64,000 bases of DNA from Acanthaster planci (lineage: Eukaryota > Echinodermata > Asteroidea > Valvatida > Acanthasteridae). The notes under the pieces are model-generated. The model saw nothing but the letters and a program-made list of their open reading frames with translations, was not told the DNA's origin and did no database searches. Below, piece after piece: positions 26,010-37,990 of this stretch; within the stretch, counting starts at the first letter, position 1; every line of letters starts with the position of its first letter. Location of the stretch: NCBI RefSeq assembly GCF_001949145.1, contig NW_019091381.1:2458671-2522670 (forward strand). The letters are read 5' to 3'. Position numbers and translations under genes: made by a program.

Positions 26010-26070
26010 AAATTGAAAGAGTTTTTGCGGCACATTCGGAGGGTTGCAGGTTCAACTCCCTCTCCAGTCG
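26010..26070 (+). repeat. tRNA-like SINE fragment
   Basis: GCAGGTTCAACTCCCTC at 26046-26062 is a near-perfect B-box (GGTTCAACTCC). The sequence before it, with GGGTGGGTAAATTG, may be a decayed A-box side. No full tRNA fold is visible. Confidence 0.35.
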
Positions 26071-26979
26071 TCTTTAAAATAATCAGATTGAACAATGGGA
26101 AAATCTTGTCACTCTTATCCAAGTAATGCCACTCTGGAAACGCAAAGCGAAACGAACCTCGTTCCCTGTGTGAAAGCCACTTGATCAAAAACTCCATGTG
26201 GCTACCCCATAATGTTTCGTCCAGAATCTTTTTTGTACAATGGGGTGAGGCGACGGGGTGACCGGCGAGTGCTGAACACAAGTCCTCTGTGGTTCACGTC
26301 AAATTAGAGCCTTGGTGAGCATCCCCCGGCACTATGAGCCTGCTTCCACGCGATAAGAGCCGATGTGCTTCCGCAGTTGGAGCTCTCATCAGGAAACACA
26401 ACAAAGTTAACTCATATCCATGCCCAAATTGCCCCTCATCTCCTTCCAAATAGGTCAAGAAATGTAGATTAACTAATGGTGCTGGGGAAGCTGTTATTAT
26501 ATAGAAGCAGCGGACTATGGATCCACGTGACATTGAAGAGATTGAGAAAGTATGAACGCATTACTTCACACGATTGAAACGACCCAGACGGAGAGAAAGA
26601 GTAACATTGTGCGTCCTAGATTTTTGTCAGAAACAGCAACGTTTAGTAACAACTTTGTTAGTAGCTAAGCTGCACATTGTGGCAGTGCTAGATCCTTGAT
26701 GCCCGCCGGTTGATTTACTTTTGTATGGTGGCCCTGGAGAGACATAGATATTCGCTATAAGTCGAGAATTTTTATGTCCCTCCAGGGCTCTAATACTTTT
26801 GCCTAGGGTGGGATTTTTCACTAGTGTTATCGGAGACAGAGGTTGAAGGTCATTCTTGGTGGGAAACATACGATGAAACATCCTGAAACATCGACTTTGG
26901 AAATTTTTAGAAAATGAGAATAACACCTGTGAGCTCAAAGGACCCGAACTTGCATGACAACCTCTAAAATTTTATGTAA

Positions 26980-27129
26980 AATACCGGCGATTCACAATAG
27001 TGCGCCTCCAAGAGTTTGCAACTCGTTGGCCAATCACAACATTTGGAAAGGGTCGACAGATTTCACGCGCTGTGATTGGCCAACGCGTTGCAAACTCTTG
27101 GAGGCGCACTATTGTGAATCGCCCGTATT
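26980..27129. mobile_element. Foldback MITE-like element, copy A
   Basis: This 150-base element is almost entirely an inverted repeat. The left arm begins AATACCGGCGATTCACAATA and includes GTGCGCCTCCAAGAGTTTGC, and the right arm is its reverse complement over about 58 bases with only two or three mismatches. The short centre carries GGAAAGGGTCGACAGATTTC. Related copies lie at 32325 and 50127. It has no coding capacity. A target duplication is not clear. The structure fits a non-autonomous foldback DNA transposon mobilised by an unseen transposase. Confidence 0.85.
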
Positions 27130-29039
27130 GTACACTCTTTTAAAAGGCCTTAAACCCCCAGCACATATTGCATACGTAACATAAATGACATTCATAGGTG
27201 GAAAGAACTTTCTTTGCGTTTGTGACTAATTCCCAGACGTTTGCAAAATCACTTTCACGAAATGATCCATCAACTCTTTGGCGCCTTATGTAATTGTATT
27301 AAATTCATCTGCTCCCAACAAAGTCGAAACTACTTTCGACATTGTTCGCGGGCTTCGGCGCGGCGAGATGGCATGAAGCCAGGGTAGGGATTTGCGATCG
27401 CGCAGTCGTTTCCCTTCCTCTACAAGTTAGAGCTACACCGCGCCGACTTCTTGCAGAAACATAGCTCTGTTGATTTTAAATCTCTCCCTTTGTACAACTT
27501 GACGAGGGGCTAAAAATCTAACCGTATTTCATGTGGACGGAATTCATCAATAACAACTTTTTTTTGCGGCAAAACGAGGAGGACCCAATAACCTGGAGAG
27601 TGACAAATTTACCGGGTGCGAGAGGGACACTTTTACCTAGGTTAATCTGTCCCCCGACAGTTTTACCAGGGGACAGATTTACCGTCTACAACAGCTCCGT
27701 CACGAGACCTGACAATGCAAACAATCTCTTTCAGAGACGGATGTCATATTTACACCGAACCTTTGACTTTAACTTGGCTTAGTTATCATCACTGAGGGGT
27801 TAATCACGGATTTTTAAAAATTTTTTTTTGAAAAATGACCTGTTCTGGGGAAAGATTCAAAACAACAATTTGCCTCGAGTTTACTTCCTTGTTGACAAAG
27901 CATGGAAGCGAGGGGTGTGAATTAAGCGAAGCCTTCCCTATCCTGGCTTTCAGGTCACTTCAAACCTCAACCGGAGCTCAAAGCATTCACCTTTGCTCCA
28001 GGTCAGTGCGTCCCGGATGGGCATGGGTCACTTTGGACGTGCCTGGACCCTCGCAAAGCGTCAAAACGCTTGTTTAATATAAAGGAGGCTTTTTTTTAGA
28101 TACCAGCTACAGTGTTTGATGCTTTTAGTTCTTGGTACCGAGTTCATTGCCGAGTAGACAGAAAATACTCAGCCAATCTATATCTGAAGCTCGGCGTATG
28201 CATTTTCGTCACTGAATCATGGTGCCTCCAATTGCCTTTGACCAGTCCCCGTCACTGAAGTTCACGTTATGAGGGACTTCGAGCAAAGATCGAGAGGTGT
28301 GTGAAAGAGCTGGTTATTTGGGCACGAAAACAAGAGAGGTCGTGTACACAAAGTGCACATCATTAATTTTAACTGAAATTCTACAAGGAACCAAGGATCT
28401 TGACTGTTTTTTTCTGTCAGATAAAGATAAAACAGGCACCTTGGTTGTTGAATTCCATGCCTTAAAGGTAGAACAAATCACGTGAAACATGCTTCTTTGG
28501 TGCTAAGGCAACCACGTCTCATTGTACTGATAATCAATGTTCAATATGTTCACTCGTGGCAAGATTTCAACTGAATGATTTTCCGGTATAAACTTGTTAT
28601 CACACGCATTAAAAACCAACTCGTTGGAAAGAGACGCGAGTTTTCATTGTTTTTGCCCGGCGTAATTGAATCTAAACTCCTGGATCTCCGGTGCTGGATG
28701 AGTTGGAGGTTGGAAAGAGATTCGAACTTTAAGCCAAGGATGAAATTCCCAGGTACAACGGGAACGTGATCGGAAACTTGATACAGCGTGTACGAGTGCG
28801 TTAATGAGGAGTACAGGACATCAGAAGAGGAAATTGTATTCTGTTTCCCGCGCACTAGAAACCATCCGCTGCACTTTTTTGGCGCCAGAATGGGCCTACC
28901 TGATGTCGTCTGCGCACACTGGTGTTCCTGTGTTACGCCAAACAGACAACTGTTATTCTCATCAACTTTTAGCTTGGCAGAAAAAGAAATCTGTACGACT
29001 GACACAATGCTTCACTCCCTAGGGTGCTGAGTCCTCTAT

Positions 29040-29220
29040 CTGGTTTCTTGCCTCCTTACGGAGCAGGGAGGGCATCGTCATCTCTCGAGATGTTCTTGGG
29101 TTCAATTCCCATGTGGTAAAGCTGGTCCTGAGCGGGGTCATTGAGGGTCGCATTGTGCGACAAGTCTTGCCGAAGTGTCTTCACCTTCTGTGGATTGGGC
29201 TTAATTGACACTCCACAAAA
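29040..29220 (+). repeat. tRNA-like SINE candidate
   Basis: GGGTTCAATTCCC at 29098-29110 is a near-perfect tRNA T-loop/B-box. Upstream CTCCTTACGGAGCAGGGAGG could be the decayed A-box side. After it comes a non-tRNA stretch (GGGTCATTGAGGGTCGCATT), as in a SINE body. Confidence 0.4.
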
Positions 29221-30369
29221 CGCACGGAGGAGCATTCTCATCTACTTCAGAGACTGATATGTGAGACTTCATCTTGGCCACAGGAAGTTCACGAAGCCAG
29301 CTTGCATTGGAAAAGTTTCGCCGAAAGAGCAGAGAGTGAACCCTGGAAAAAAAATAGCTTGAAACGAGAAATGTACTTTTTCTTCTTTTCAGGAGATGTG
29401 ATATCAGATGGCCTCCAGATTCGTGTGTAAAAACGTTTGTCCCACGAAAAAATAGTCCCAAACAACAAAGTGAATAAAGCCCGGTTGTATTTTTCCTCCC
29501 TGTTATTGTAGTGGGTCAGATATATGGGCATTGATTGTTATCGTGGACAACGGTTTTGGGAAAGTTTCCAAGCAATCACCGAGGCACGCCGATCGAGTTT
29601 TTATGGCAGTGTTTCCAGATTTCATTTTGCAGGAGTTAGCCCCTCTGTCAGTCGATCGGGCAATCATTGCTTCGTCAATATCATCGGCAAGAATCGTTAT
29701 AGCTTGATTGCGTTCAGGGTGGCTTTCATTTGGGGAAATAGGGGGTGACTGTGTGTTAATTGGGTGGTTAATGGTTTTGCTCGGTCATGAGGTTTCCTGG
29801 GGGGTTGGGGAAGGGGAGGGGGAAGGAATATGGGGTCACATCACTACTAGACGAATTATTATACAGCCTGAGAGGATATCGCTTAGGGGGTTCATCCGTT
29901 TTTTCATTTATTTGTAACAACCTATACAAACCTTTAGCCAGGGGGCTGGGTTGTGACATGTTTGGAAACATTGAAAATGATGACACTTACAGGCACAAAT
30001 CATAGATTTTTTCCCCCACTTCACACGTTCTAGGAATGGGTCAGGAGGAAAGAATACCGTGTGCGGTGTACACTCGGGCGGTGGCCTCCGAAAACCAATT
30101 GCTTGTTTAGCTGTTCTTTTACTTTCTGGGTTTGAGTTTTCTTTGGCACGGTACACAATGAAAGTGAGTATGATAGCATCTACTGCATAAGATCACTCAC
30201 AGTATTAGCCTCCAAAGCCCTTTCAAAAAATCCGGCCAAGTTCTGCCCTGAGGACGTCACCACCCGTCACTGACGACGAAGCCTAGAGAAACAAGGCAAT
30301 TTACTCCTCATCAACGGCCTACTGCAAATGTCGATACGTTGACTGTGGCCTCGGAAGATCAGCAATTAG

Positions 30370-30480
30370 AAGGGGAGCAGCGTGTCCGCCTCCCCGGAGA
30401 ATCGAACCTTGTACCCCGTCAAGTTTTGGTTCACGCCCGCCCCGCTCGTTTCCACCGTCTCGCTTTACCCGAGTGCCGAG
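30370..30480 (-). repeat. tRNA-like SINE candidate (reverse strand)
   Basis: On the minus strand ACAAGGTTCGATTCTCCGGG near 30393-30412 matches the B-box consensus GGTTCGATTC. The sequence upstream on that strand (TAAAGCGAGACGGTGG) could be an altered A box. Weak but plausible. Confidence 0.35.
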
Positions 30481-31784
30481 TCTACTAATGTACGCTGCTT
30501 CCTGCCTGTAAGTGATATTTTATTAGAACTATTGACGTCTCCAATATCGGGCGAATGAGACCTCTCTGGGTGAATAATTCACTTCTGCTCGATGAGTACC
30601 CGCTCAGGTAGTGCGTTCAGGCTCAAGTAGGTCTCTTTTACAGCAGAGGGAACCTGTTGAGATTTTAACTCGAAATTCTCAACTAACGCGAAGAACTCCA
30701 ACTGTGTGTCAGACCGGGATGTCACTTAACTCCGCCGGAAGATTCGTAAATTAGTTAAAAGCTGACAAAGAGAAATTCGATCGATGTAATTTCTGCTGGC
30801 ATGCAGATATTTTTAAGAATGACAGATGTCTTTTTTCTTCAGTCCAGTTTTTAAAAAAAAATACTTCTTGAAATGGCTGTTCCTTGTGAATGGTGTGTTT
30901 TTCTTTCTCTCATTCTGTTTAATTTAAGACAAATACTAAGTCTTATTTCATGCAAAGTGAAAAGGACGACACTTCAGTTTCTCCTAAAACCTACTGTTCA
31001 GTTTGCTGCCATTTCACCGAGTTACTAGCACAACGGGGTGAAATATTTCTCGCCCGTTTGGGACTGTAAAATCACTTCTCCTTCTCAGACAACAGATTAC
31101 TGGAGCAGTACTTCAGCAAAGTGCATTGAGACGCCCGCGGCAAAAATGAAATCGCTCCCAGTTTCCGCAGCACTGTTCTCTTCTCTGAGAAGCGCACTTA
31201 ATTATCCACTCTGATTTTCATCCGCCTTTCAAAAAATCTGCGCAGAGGGTAGGGGATGAACTTAAGGGATGTCAGGACAACATCGACAGTTAAAAAGGAC
31301 TTGGAATAAAACACCCAGAATTGGAGGGAAAAAAGAGTGACGCCTCAATTCATCGGTTTGAAAGATTCTTAAATCAGTCCCCGCAGTACGATCTTGTACT
31401 TTTGAGCGCCAAAAGCAATTCATTATGGACAAGAATCGGCTCGTGGAAAAAGCTGGGAAAGTCAGGTGATGGAGAGTGTGAAAACAGGCATTGTTCGATT
31501 CCTTTGGTTGTGTCTGGGGGCAGGAACATCAAAAGATTCGTCTGACGACTTCGCCTATAATCTCTTGCTGAGTGACTTCGGTTTGGATTCATAGAGGATT
31601 GCAGTGAACTCTTCCATGAGTGAATGAACTTTGTGTCTCGATTCCTCCGTGGACTTGCTCCCGTGTGTTCTCGATTTGTCTCGTCTTATCCCGTCTTGCC
31701 CCGTCTATAAACATCGCATCTCGCGCAATCTCGTCCTCACCGCTCTATTCAATGAGCCGGTCTTAATTCTTGACACGCGTCGGA

Positions 31785-31867
31785 GGTCATTCGGACGCAC
31801 AGGCGAATTCTGCCCTATCAGCGCGGCCCTTCCCGGACTCGCGCGCGTGCTTTGTTCCCGAATGACC
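31785..31867. repeat. GC-rich nested inverted repeat
   Basis: GGTCATTCGG (31785-31794) pairs perfectly with CCGAATGACC (31858-31867). Inside, GCGCG pairs with CGCGC near 31831-31845. The block is unusually GC-rich for the region. A structured RNA or an old element is possible; nothing decisive is seen. Confidence 0.35.
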
Positions 31868-32324
31868 TTGCGTTTTTTCTTGAAATACCGAACTCGCTCA
31901 CTGCGCTGCGTGGTGGGGATGACTTTCTCTGAGCATCCGTCAAATAAACTTTTTAGAAGCCGTGCGAGTTGGGTCGACTGTTCAACAGGACTTACAAAAT
32001 GTTCATACAAAAACCATGAGTTATAAAAAACACTGCCCGTTTCCCATGCATAGCATAATTTAGATAAATCCGTCACTAGCACAACATGCAAAATAATGCT
32101 ATAGGTAAGATCAAACTGGCTGTCTCATGGAATTCGAAAATTCATGTGCTTTTCAACCACCTGGACCGGCTGTTTGAGTATAGACATAATTTTGTAAAGT
32201 ATCGACATAATTTTGAATTACGTAACCACAAAAAGCAATGAGTTTAATTCCACATTTAAACTTAATGAAATTTTGGAAGTTTTAATCGAATAATGTATGA
32301 CAAAAGTTTTAAATTAATGGGGAG

Positions 32325-32453
32325 AATAGGGCAATTCACTATAGTGCGCCTCCAAGAGTTTGAAACGCGTTGACGAATCACAATGCACGAAATCTGTGAT
32401 TGGCCAACGCGTTTCAAACTCTTGGAGTCACACTATTGTGAATCGCCTGTATT
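32325..32453. mobile_element. Foldback MITE-like element, copy B
   Basis: This 129-base copy of the same foldback family has arms starting AATAGGGCAATTCACTATAG and ending ATTGTGAATCGCCTGTATT, sharing GTGCGCCTCCAAGAGTTTG with copy A. The centre is shorter (CAATGCACGAAATCTGTGATT) and lacks the GGGTCGAC motif. Arms have more mismatches than copy A, which suggests an older or differently deleted copy. Confidence 0.85.
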
Positions 32454-33379
32454 AATTGATTTCAAACTATTACTAGAGGTGTAGGCCTCAAATGTTCAGT
32501 TTCTTTTGAAGCACGGTTCCTCGTTTTATCAAAATTTATCATGATTTGTGTCCCCAAAGTAGCATTCGCGCTAAATTTGGCGCCAATTCGGTCAACGGTT
32601 GGTTTGGTTTCGTTCTCCGCGGGCACGCCACGATCTGCACGGTCTATGCGTATGTCTATCTTCCCGCGGGGACGTTGGTTGCCTCGTCCCCAACTTGCCG
32701 ATGATTGGCCATTCTATTAGGTAAGTTGAAACTCGGCCACTTACGTCATATATTGCATCCACGCGGCTGAATTTCGACTGACGTTCGCTTACAGAACACC
32801 TTCTGTAACGACTATATCCAGCAAGAAATGGGACGGAGGGGTAACCCCCCCCCAACATGTCCAATCACTATACACACTCTAGACTATTCTTACCAAACAC
32901 ATCCCTTTAGATGTCTGAAAGAATTCCTCGGATTCCAGTGAAACATTAATGACGAACACAAAGCAAGGGGGTGTCTCTCCGTCTCATATCTTGCTTCCTA
33001 TGGCAACGACTTTCATCAAGTCTACATTTGTCCAGACATTCACAACAAACGAATGGACTTTGAAATACGCTTACGCCTATTTACATGAACGGAAAAAAAA
33101 CATAGCCCGGATAACAGTAGGATAGATTAACTCCAATGCTCGAGGAAAATCTCGTTCAAATTTAAGGACAAGAAAAGGTTTTGCTTGATTTTGTGGTATA
33201 TCTTTTATTTACAGAATATACGTAAATAGATGGAAACTTTCATGGGGTAACTTTTCACCTTTGGGCGATTTCTACGAGGGCCCCATTATGGACACGCAAT
33301 ACGTACGCTGATCACTGTACATATAAATTCTCAATCGTGGCTTGTTGCCACGCGCTGTGAGCACTGGGACGGCCGGGCT

Positions 33380-33680
33380 TGCCGCCAAGATGGCTGCGTA
33401 ACGGTCACTGTCAAGGCCGACACTATCGCTCGTAGAATTCTATTTGAATACAGGGAGGGGAGGGGAAACCAAATAAACGGCGCTGTATTATGCTACAAAC
33501 GAAGCCCGCGGTAATAACGCAGATTGTATGTTTGGTATAGCTTCTGGGGAGCGCTGTTTGCAGCGACGCTGATGAATGTAGGTCGGTGGGAAGCGGGGGT
33601 TGATAAGATTAGTTCACGGTGCGACGGAGCCGCCGGCCCCGGTGGGTCTGTGCTTGAGGCCCGGTGGCGGCATTAGTCCT
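33380..33680. promoter_or_regulatory. CpG-richer block with YY1-like motif
   Basis: GCCGCCAAGATGGCTGCG around 33381-33398 contains the AAGATGGC core typical of YY1 sites at animal transcription starts. It is followed by G-rich tracts and CGGAGCCGCCGGCCCCGG near 33626. It could be a promoter of an unannotated transcript or a distal first exon. Inference from motif only. Confidence 0.25.
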
Positions 33681-34529
33681 GCCTCGTCGATGGCTGACAG
33701 TCTTTGGAGACAAAACACACATACACACAGTGAGATGTTTGCTAATTTGTTTGTGTGACGTTTGGGGATCCTAAAACATTTCTGCCTGAGCAATACTGGC
33801 CATTTTCTTTTATGAGAGTAAGATTTTCAATGCGAGCATCAAATGTACAGTCCTTTTTAGTTTATTCATTTCTACTAATTTCAAGCTTCAAAACCCAGGT
33901 ATCTCACCTTTTATTGATCATGAAAATGCTTAGACCATCCTACCCATCGTGTTTTACTGTAAACTGTAAACTGCAAATTTTACAAAAGACAAAAAATCTC
34001 ACTTGTCGAAACGCTGAGTCAAAAAAGCCAAAAAACGGAGGTCTGGTTTTTATAACTGGATGTCCTCGAATCTTTTGTTTCTGTTATGATGAAAATTCAC
34101 CAAGGTCATCATTTTTTTTCAATATGTCAATATACACAGAAATTTAGACGGTGGAATTAGATAGCCAGAGATATAATTAATTCCTTAATCTGCATATTAA
34201 ATGTCGCAAATAGTATTTAATTCATTTTGATTATGACAACACAATATGTAGTCGGAGGTTTAATAGATTATGGCAGGCCCGATCCTTTTGGCGGCATGCT
34301 TGCGTATTATTACGCACTTTTTATGAAAAATTGCCCCAAATGTCTCAGAACCGTCCTATCTAGCCGTATTATTGTTGGCTCCCAAGTGGATCATACGGCA
34401 ATTGTGATTGGTCACGAGGCATCTCTTGCCAGTGAATGCGCCAATGAAGATTCGTGAGCGAATGGGCCAACCAACATGAAGGTGCGCCTTCAATTTAAAC
34501 GACTTCCAATCCGATCCCTTCCCCTCGAA

Positions 34530-34720
34530 GGTTGGGGACCCGTCACTCTTTCCGTAATTATTACGGGGGCTCGATCCAGGTACCGCCTGTAAGACCTTGT
34601 TCGTGGACCGTGAGCCGATTGAGACCCACCGGCCCGGGATCGAGAGGGGAGGGGAAAGGTGTGTACTGGGACCGGTCGATTGACCTCCGCGGATACGTGA
34701 GAAACCTTCCGCAGCTAAGG
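34530..34720 (-). repeat. tRNA-like SINE candidate (reverse strand)
   Basis: On the minus strand CGGCTCACGGTCCACGA (near 34601-34617) resembles an A-box region, and TGGATCGAGCCCCCG (34564-34578) resembles a B-box at fitting distance. The block is GC-rich in AT-rich surroundings. A decayed tRNA-derived SINE is the best reading. Confidence 0.4.
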
Positions 34721-34849
34721 TCAGCCGAACACGGCAGAAAATGAGACCCATCTAAGCAATACTGTAAATAAAACAACAAAAACAACGGTAAACTGTGACG
34801 TGTGTGAAGGCGATCTTTAGAGACACTCCCGTCAAAGACAACCTGCAGC

Positions 34850-35045
34850 TTGGCTCAAAGCTTTATTAAGTGCATTTGGTTTCCAGTCCATAGTCGCTCT
34901 CGCAGGTTTTCTCCGGGTACTCCGGTTTCCTCCTGCCTCTAAAACTGGACTTTCTTCCTAACTCCGTAATGTGATGCAGATTAATAAAGTGTATGAATAA
35001 ACGTCCAGTTATTGGAGCAAATAGCCTGAGTAGCTGGAAGCGCCA
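34850..35045 (+). repeat. Dispersed-repeat fragment with CTCCGG phrase
   Basis: At 34906-34940 the sequence contains TTTTCTCCGGGTACTCCGG followed by TTTCCTCCTGCC. I recall this phrase from dispersed repeats in many marine invertebrate genomes, but I cannot name the family. The flanks have no coding potential. Confidence 0.35.
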
Positions 35046-36429
35046 TTAACACAAAACAACAACACAAACTGTAACAAAGTGCCTCCAACGATAAATAATT
35101 AGCATGTTCTTATTTAAGGGTCTCGCGAATTTTGGTAAAATAATTTAAAGTTAATAATAAAAATTTGGACAATGCCCGGAAAAAATGAAACGAATAACTT
35201 CCATAGACCTAACCAGTGGGCAAAATGCGTTTCTGCGTGTAGGCCTATATTTAAAAAGTACCAAGTTGACGCTTCTCAATTCCAATTATGCCCATATTCA
35301 GCGCATGTGCTTCTGATAACAAACTGATAGCTCACGTAATGTAACGCAATCCGTGTTACGTAATTCTGACCTCTGGCGCATGCTTCTATATATTAAAAAT
35401 ATTAATTGAAAAATTCAAGGATGGCTCTGCAACTATACTCACCTTTGCTCGACTCCATAATTAATATCCTATAGGACTGGTCCAAACCTTTGAAAAAATG
35501 ACGTGCCTTGGCTTCTTTACTCCAAACTAAAAACGTTATTTATATCACCATCTCTCCTGGATGAGTTAAAGCGCATGTACAGGGAATGACGTCAGAAGAT
35601 TTCATAATATAATTAAGCCATAGTTCGCTGAAAATGAACATTCTTTGGTATTGTGCAGTAAAGAAAATGCGACGAATGCATGAGGCAAATTTTGAAAATG
35701 AACTGGAATTTAAAAAAAAAAATCAACTAAAGGGGAAATACTTCCGATAGTCATGCTGGGGAAGAAACATTGAAGGACCAGTTTGACTTCCGGTTCAATC
35801 ACAAGGCTAGATTTTTCGACATATTTATGTACGGATTCTACGCACAGCGACTGGTCATTATTAGGGAAGGTTCTTTGTTCTGTTAGAAAAAAAGCATGAT
35901 AGACCGTTTCAAGTTTTTAGTTTTTGTTTATACTTCCCAAAATAAAAAAGTCAAAGCTTCAATGTTGCCTCTTTGTAAAAGTTCGGAATTTCCAGACGAG
36001 GTTTTTAAAGTTCACCGTTACACCCTTTCGCACACTTCTCTCATAAAATGGCCATTTGTGTGAATGTTTCCTAAAATTTAGCGAAACGAAAACCGTCCAA
36101 TCAGCAAAGAAAAACGAATGTGGCTTACAACAACTTTTTTACGCAATCTGAGATATTAGCCAAACATCCATCTGTGAAATTGGGTACAGCTACACTCGTA
36201 GAATATGTTTAGCATGCACAAACTCATCACTTATTTTAAGTCACCGTGTATTGTCAAGAACACTGTGGCATATTATGCCCAAATCCAAAGCCGTTTACAG
36301 ACACCAGCAAGATCAGTAACAATGCATTCCACAGCATTTCATTTTCATTTGGGGATTTTTTTCGGGGGGGAATCCAACTGTCGTACCATTCACACACATT
36401 CAAATGGCGTTAATCCCCAAAACAAAAAA

Positions 36430-36690
36430 TGGAACGTGACCCAGTAGCGCATTCCTTCGTCGACCGAGCCAGGCTCTGGAGTTCAAGGCTACTGCACGGC
36501 GCTCGCAGCTGGCGACGACACGGTGGCGGTTACGCAGTGCGCCGTAAAACCACGCCGATCGATCCATTTCCCTCGGACTTGCAGAGACCCGTTTCTCCGT
36601 GCCGATTGCACCGTGTTGACGAGACGACCCTGGCTGTTAGTCTAGCTTCTCTGACACCGTCGAGCACCTCCGTAGAGTTTCGCTAAGCTA
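36430..36690. other. CpG-rich block of unknown role
   Basis: A 260-base block is markedly richer in CG than its neighbours and carries an 85-codon open frame starting at 36429 with no recognisable domain. It could be a regulatory element or untranslated exon; a GCAG then GTGCTG site lies near 36701-36702. Confidence 0.25.
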
Positions 36691-36799
36691 GCTTTTAGGC
36701 AGGTGCTGTTTGCTGTGGTAGGACAATTTCAGATCCCTAATTTTGTCAGTATATTTCGAAGGAGTTTAAAAATGTCTTTGTGGAATTTTTGGGATGATT

Positions 36800-36994
36800 T
36801 CAACATTTCCTTTTTTTTAAAGAAAGCTTTTGCAAATTATAAGCAACTCCAATGAAAAGTAAAAGAAGAGCTACGAAAACCGCAAAGGCTGCTAATGTTA
36901 TGCATATTAAACCAGCCAAAACGTTGACCATTTCCAGACTGGAACTTATTTTTGTTAAATGTTCATACTCGACCATAATTCCATTTTGGGTCAT
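36800..36994 (-). CDS. Possible small membrane-protein ORF (doubtful)
   Basis: A 64-codon minus-strand frame contains one strong hydrophobic segment (LAGLICITLAAFAVFVALLL) followed by a basic tail (QKLSLKKRKC). That layout would suit a single-pass small membrane protein. I recognise no family, no promoter or splice context supports it, and AT-rich non-coding DNA often yields hydrophobic frames. Listed as a candidate only. Confidence 0.15.
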   Translation of the reverse strand: MTQNGIMVEYEHLTKISSSLEMVNVLAGLICITLAAFAVFVALLLLFIGVAYNLQKLSLKKRKC

Positions 36995-37844
36995 GCAGTA
37001 AGCGCCAGGCGGTAATTAGGAGACGACAAAATTAATGCCCTTCTTTCACGAGAAAATCTTGACAACGCAGGACAATAACAAAAAATGCTGTTCACTGAGG
37101 AGAAACTGCACAAATAGACGAAAATTAATGACACGGAGAGAACAAAAAGGAATTGCCCGGGAAATGAGATTAATCAGACCCGCAGCTTAGCGAAAACCTA
37201 ATTCCAGTGTATTTATGGTACTGTAATTAGGTCGACTCGCGTCGAAAACAGAGTATGTCAGGAAGCCTGACGGAAATGTTACATGTAATTTATTCGTATT
37301 TGAATAAGGGCACGCTGTATAATTATAGACCATTCCTTTGTCAAAATGAGAGCGGGAGGGAGCACCGCTGCATTTGTGATGAGCCTGCGAAACAAAACAA
37401 TCCTTTGAAACCCATTTTTATAAGTTTTACAGAAAACAGACTGAAAAACGATCAAATAAAATTTGAAAAACGAAAACAAAAAGCCTGCATGTACCGTACC
37501 GCAGCATTAAAATAAAACATGTCTTGTCTTTTAGATATCAGGGGCGCATAGGCCAAGTTCAGCTGAGCTGTGCTCAATTAATTATGATCACTCGTTGGAG
37601 ATCGCTGAGCGTTGTGGAAAATCATAAATGTCTATGCAATTTCCACTTCTCATTTCAAGTGATGACTTAGGTTCCATTCCCCCTCCTATCCTGCTTCGGA
37701 GGCTCCAAATAGACCTCTCCTATAATATTTTCAACCATTTACCATTCATGTCGCCGTGGGTGCTCCATTTTGGTGAGAAGAGGGTTGCACTTTCATCTAG
37801 TACTTTGTAATTACAAAGGAATTGGAAGTGATTTTAACACTAGC

Positions 37845-37990
37845 AAGGGCGGACCTGAGGGGGGGTACGAGGGCCGTGGCCTGCCCCCAAAGGAGAAATT
37901 TTTTATTTAAAAAATAGTGAGAGAAAGGCGATTCCTGGGGGGACAGTCTATTTCGATTCATTTCCTTCCCTTCTAAAAACGTGTAAACAT
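37845..37990 (-). repeat. Dispersed repeat family D, copy 3 (reversed)
   Basis: Read on the minus strand, this copy shows AGAAGGGAAGGAAATGAA, TCGCCTTTCTCTCACTATTT, an A/T stretch, CTCCTTTGGGGGCAGGCC and a terminal GGTCCGCCCTTGC. This is the same block order as copies 1 and 2. Confidence 0.55.

Noticed and set aside
28700-28770. Possible B-box AGATTCGAAC (reverse) near 28720
   Set aside because: No A-box partner at proper distance; too weak to call a SINE or tRNA.
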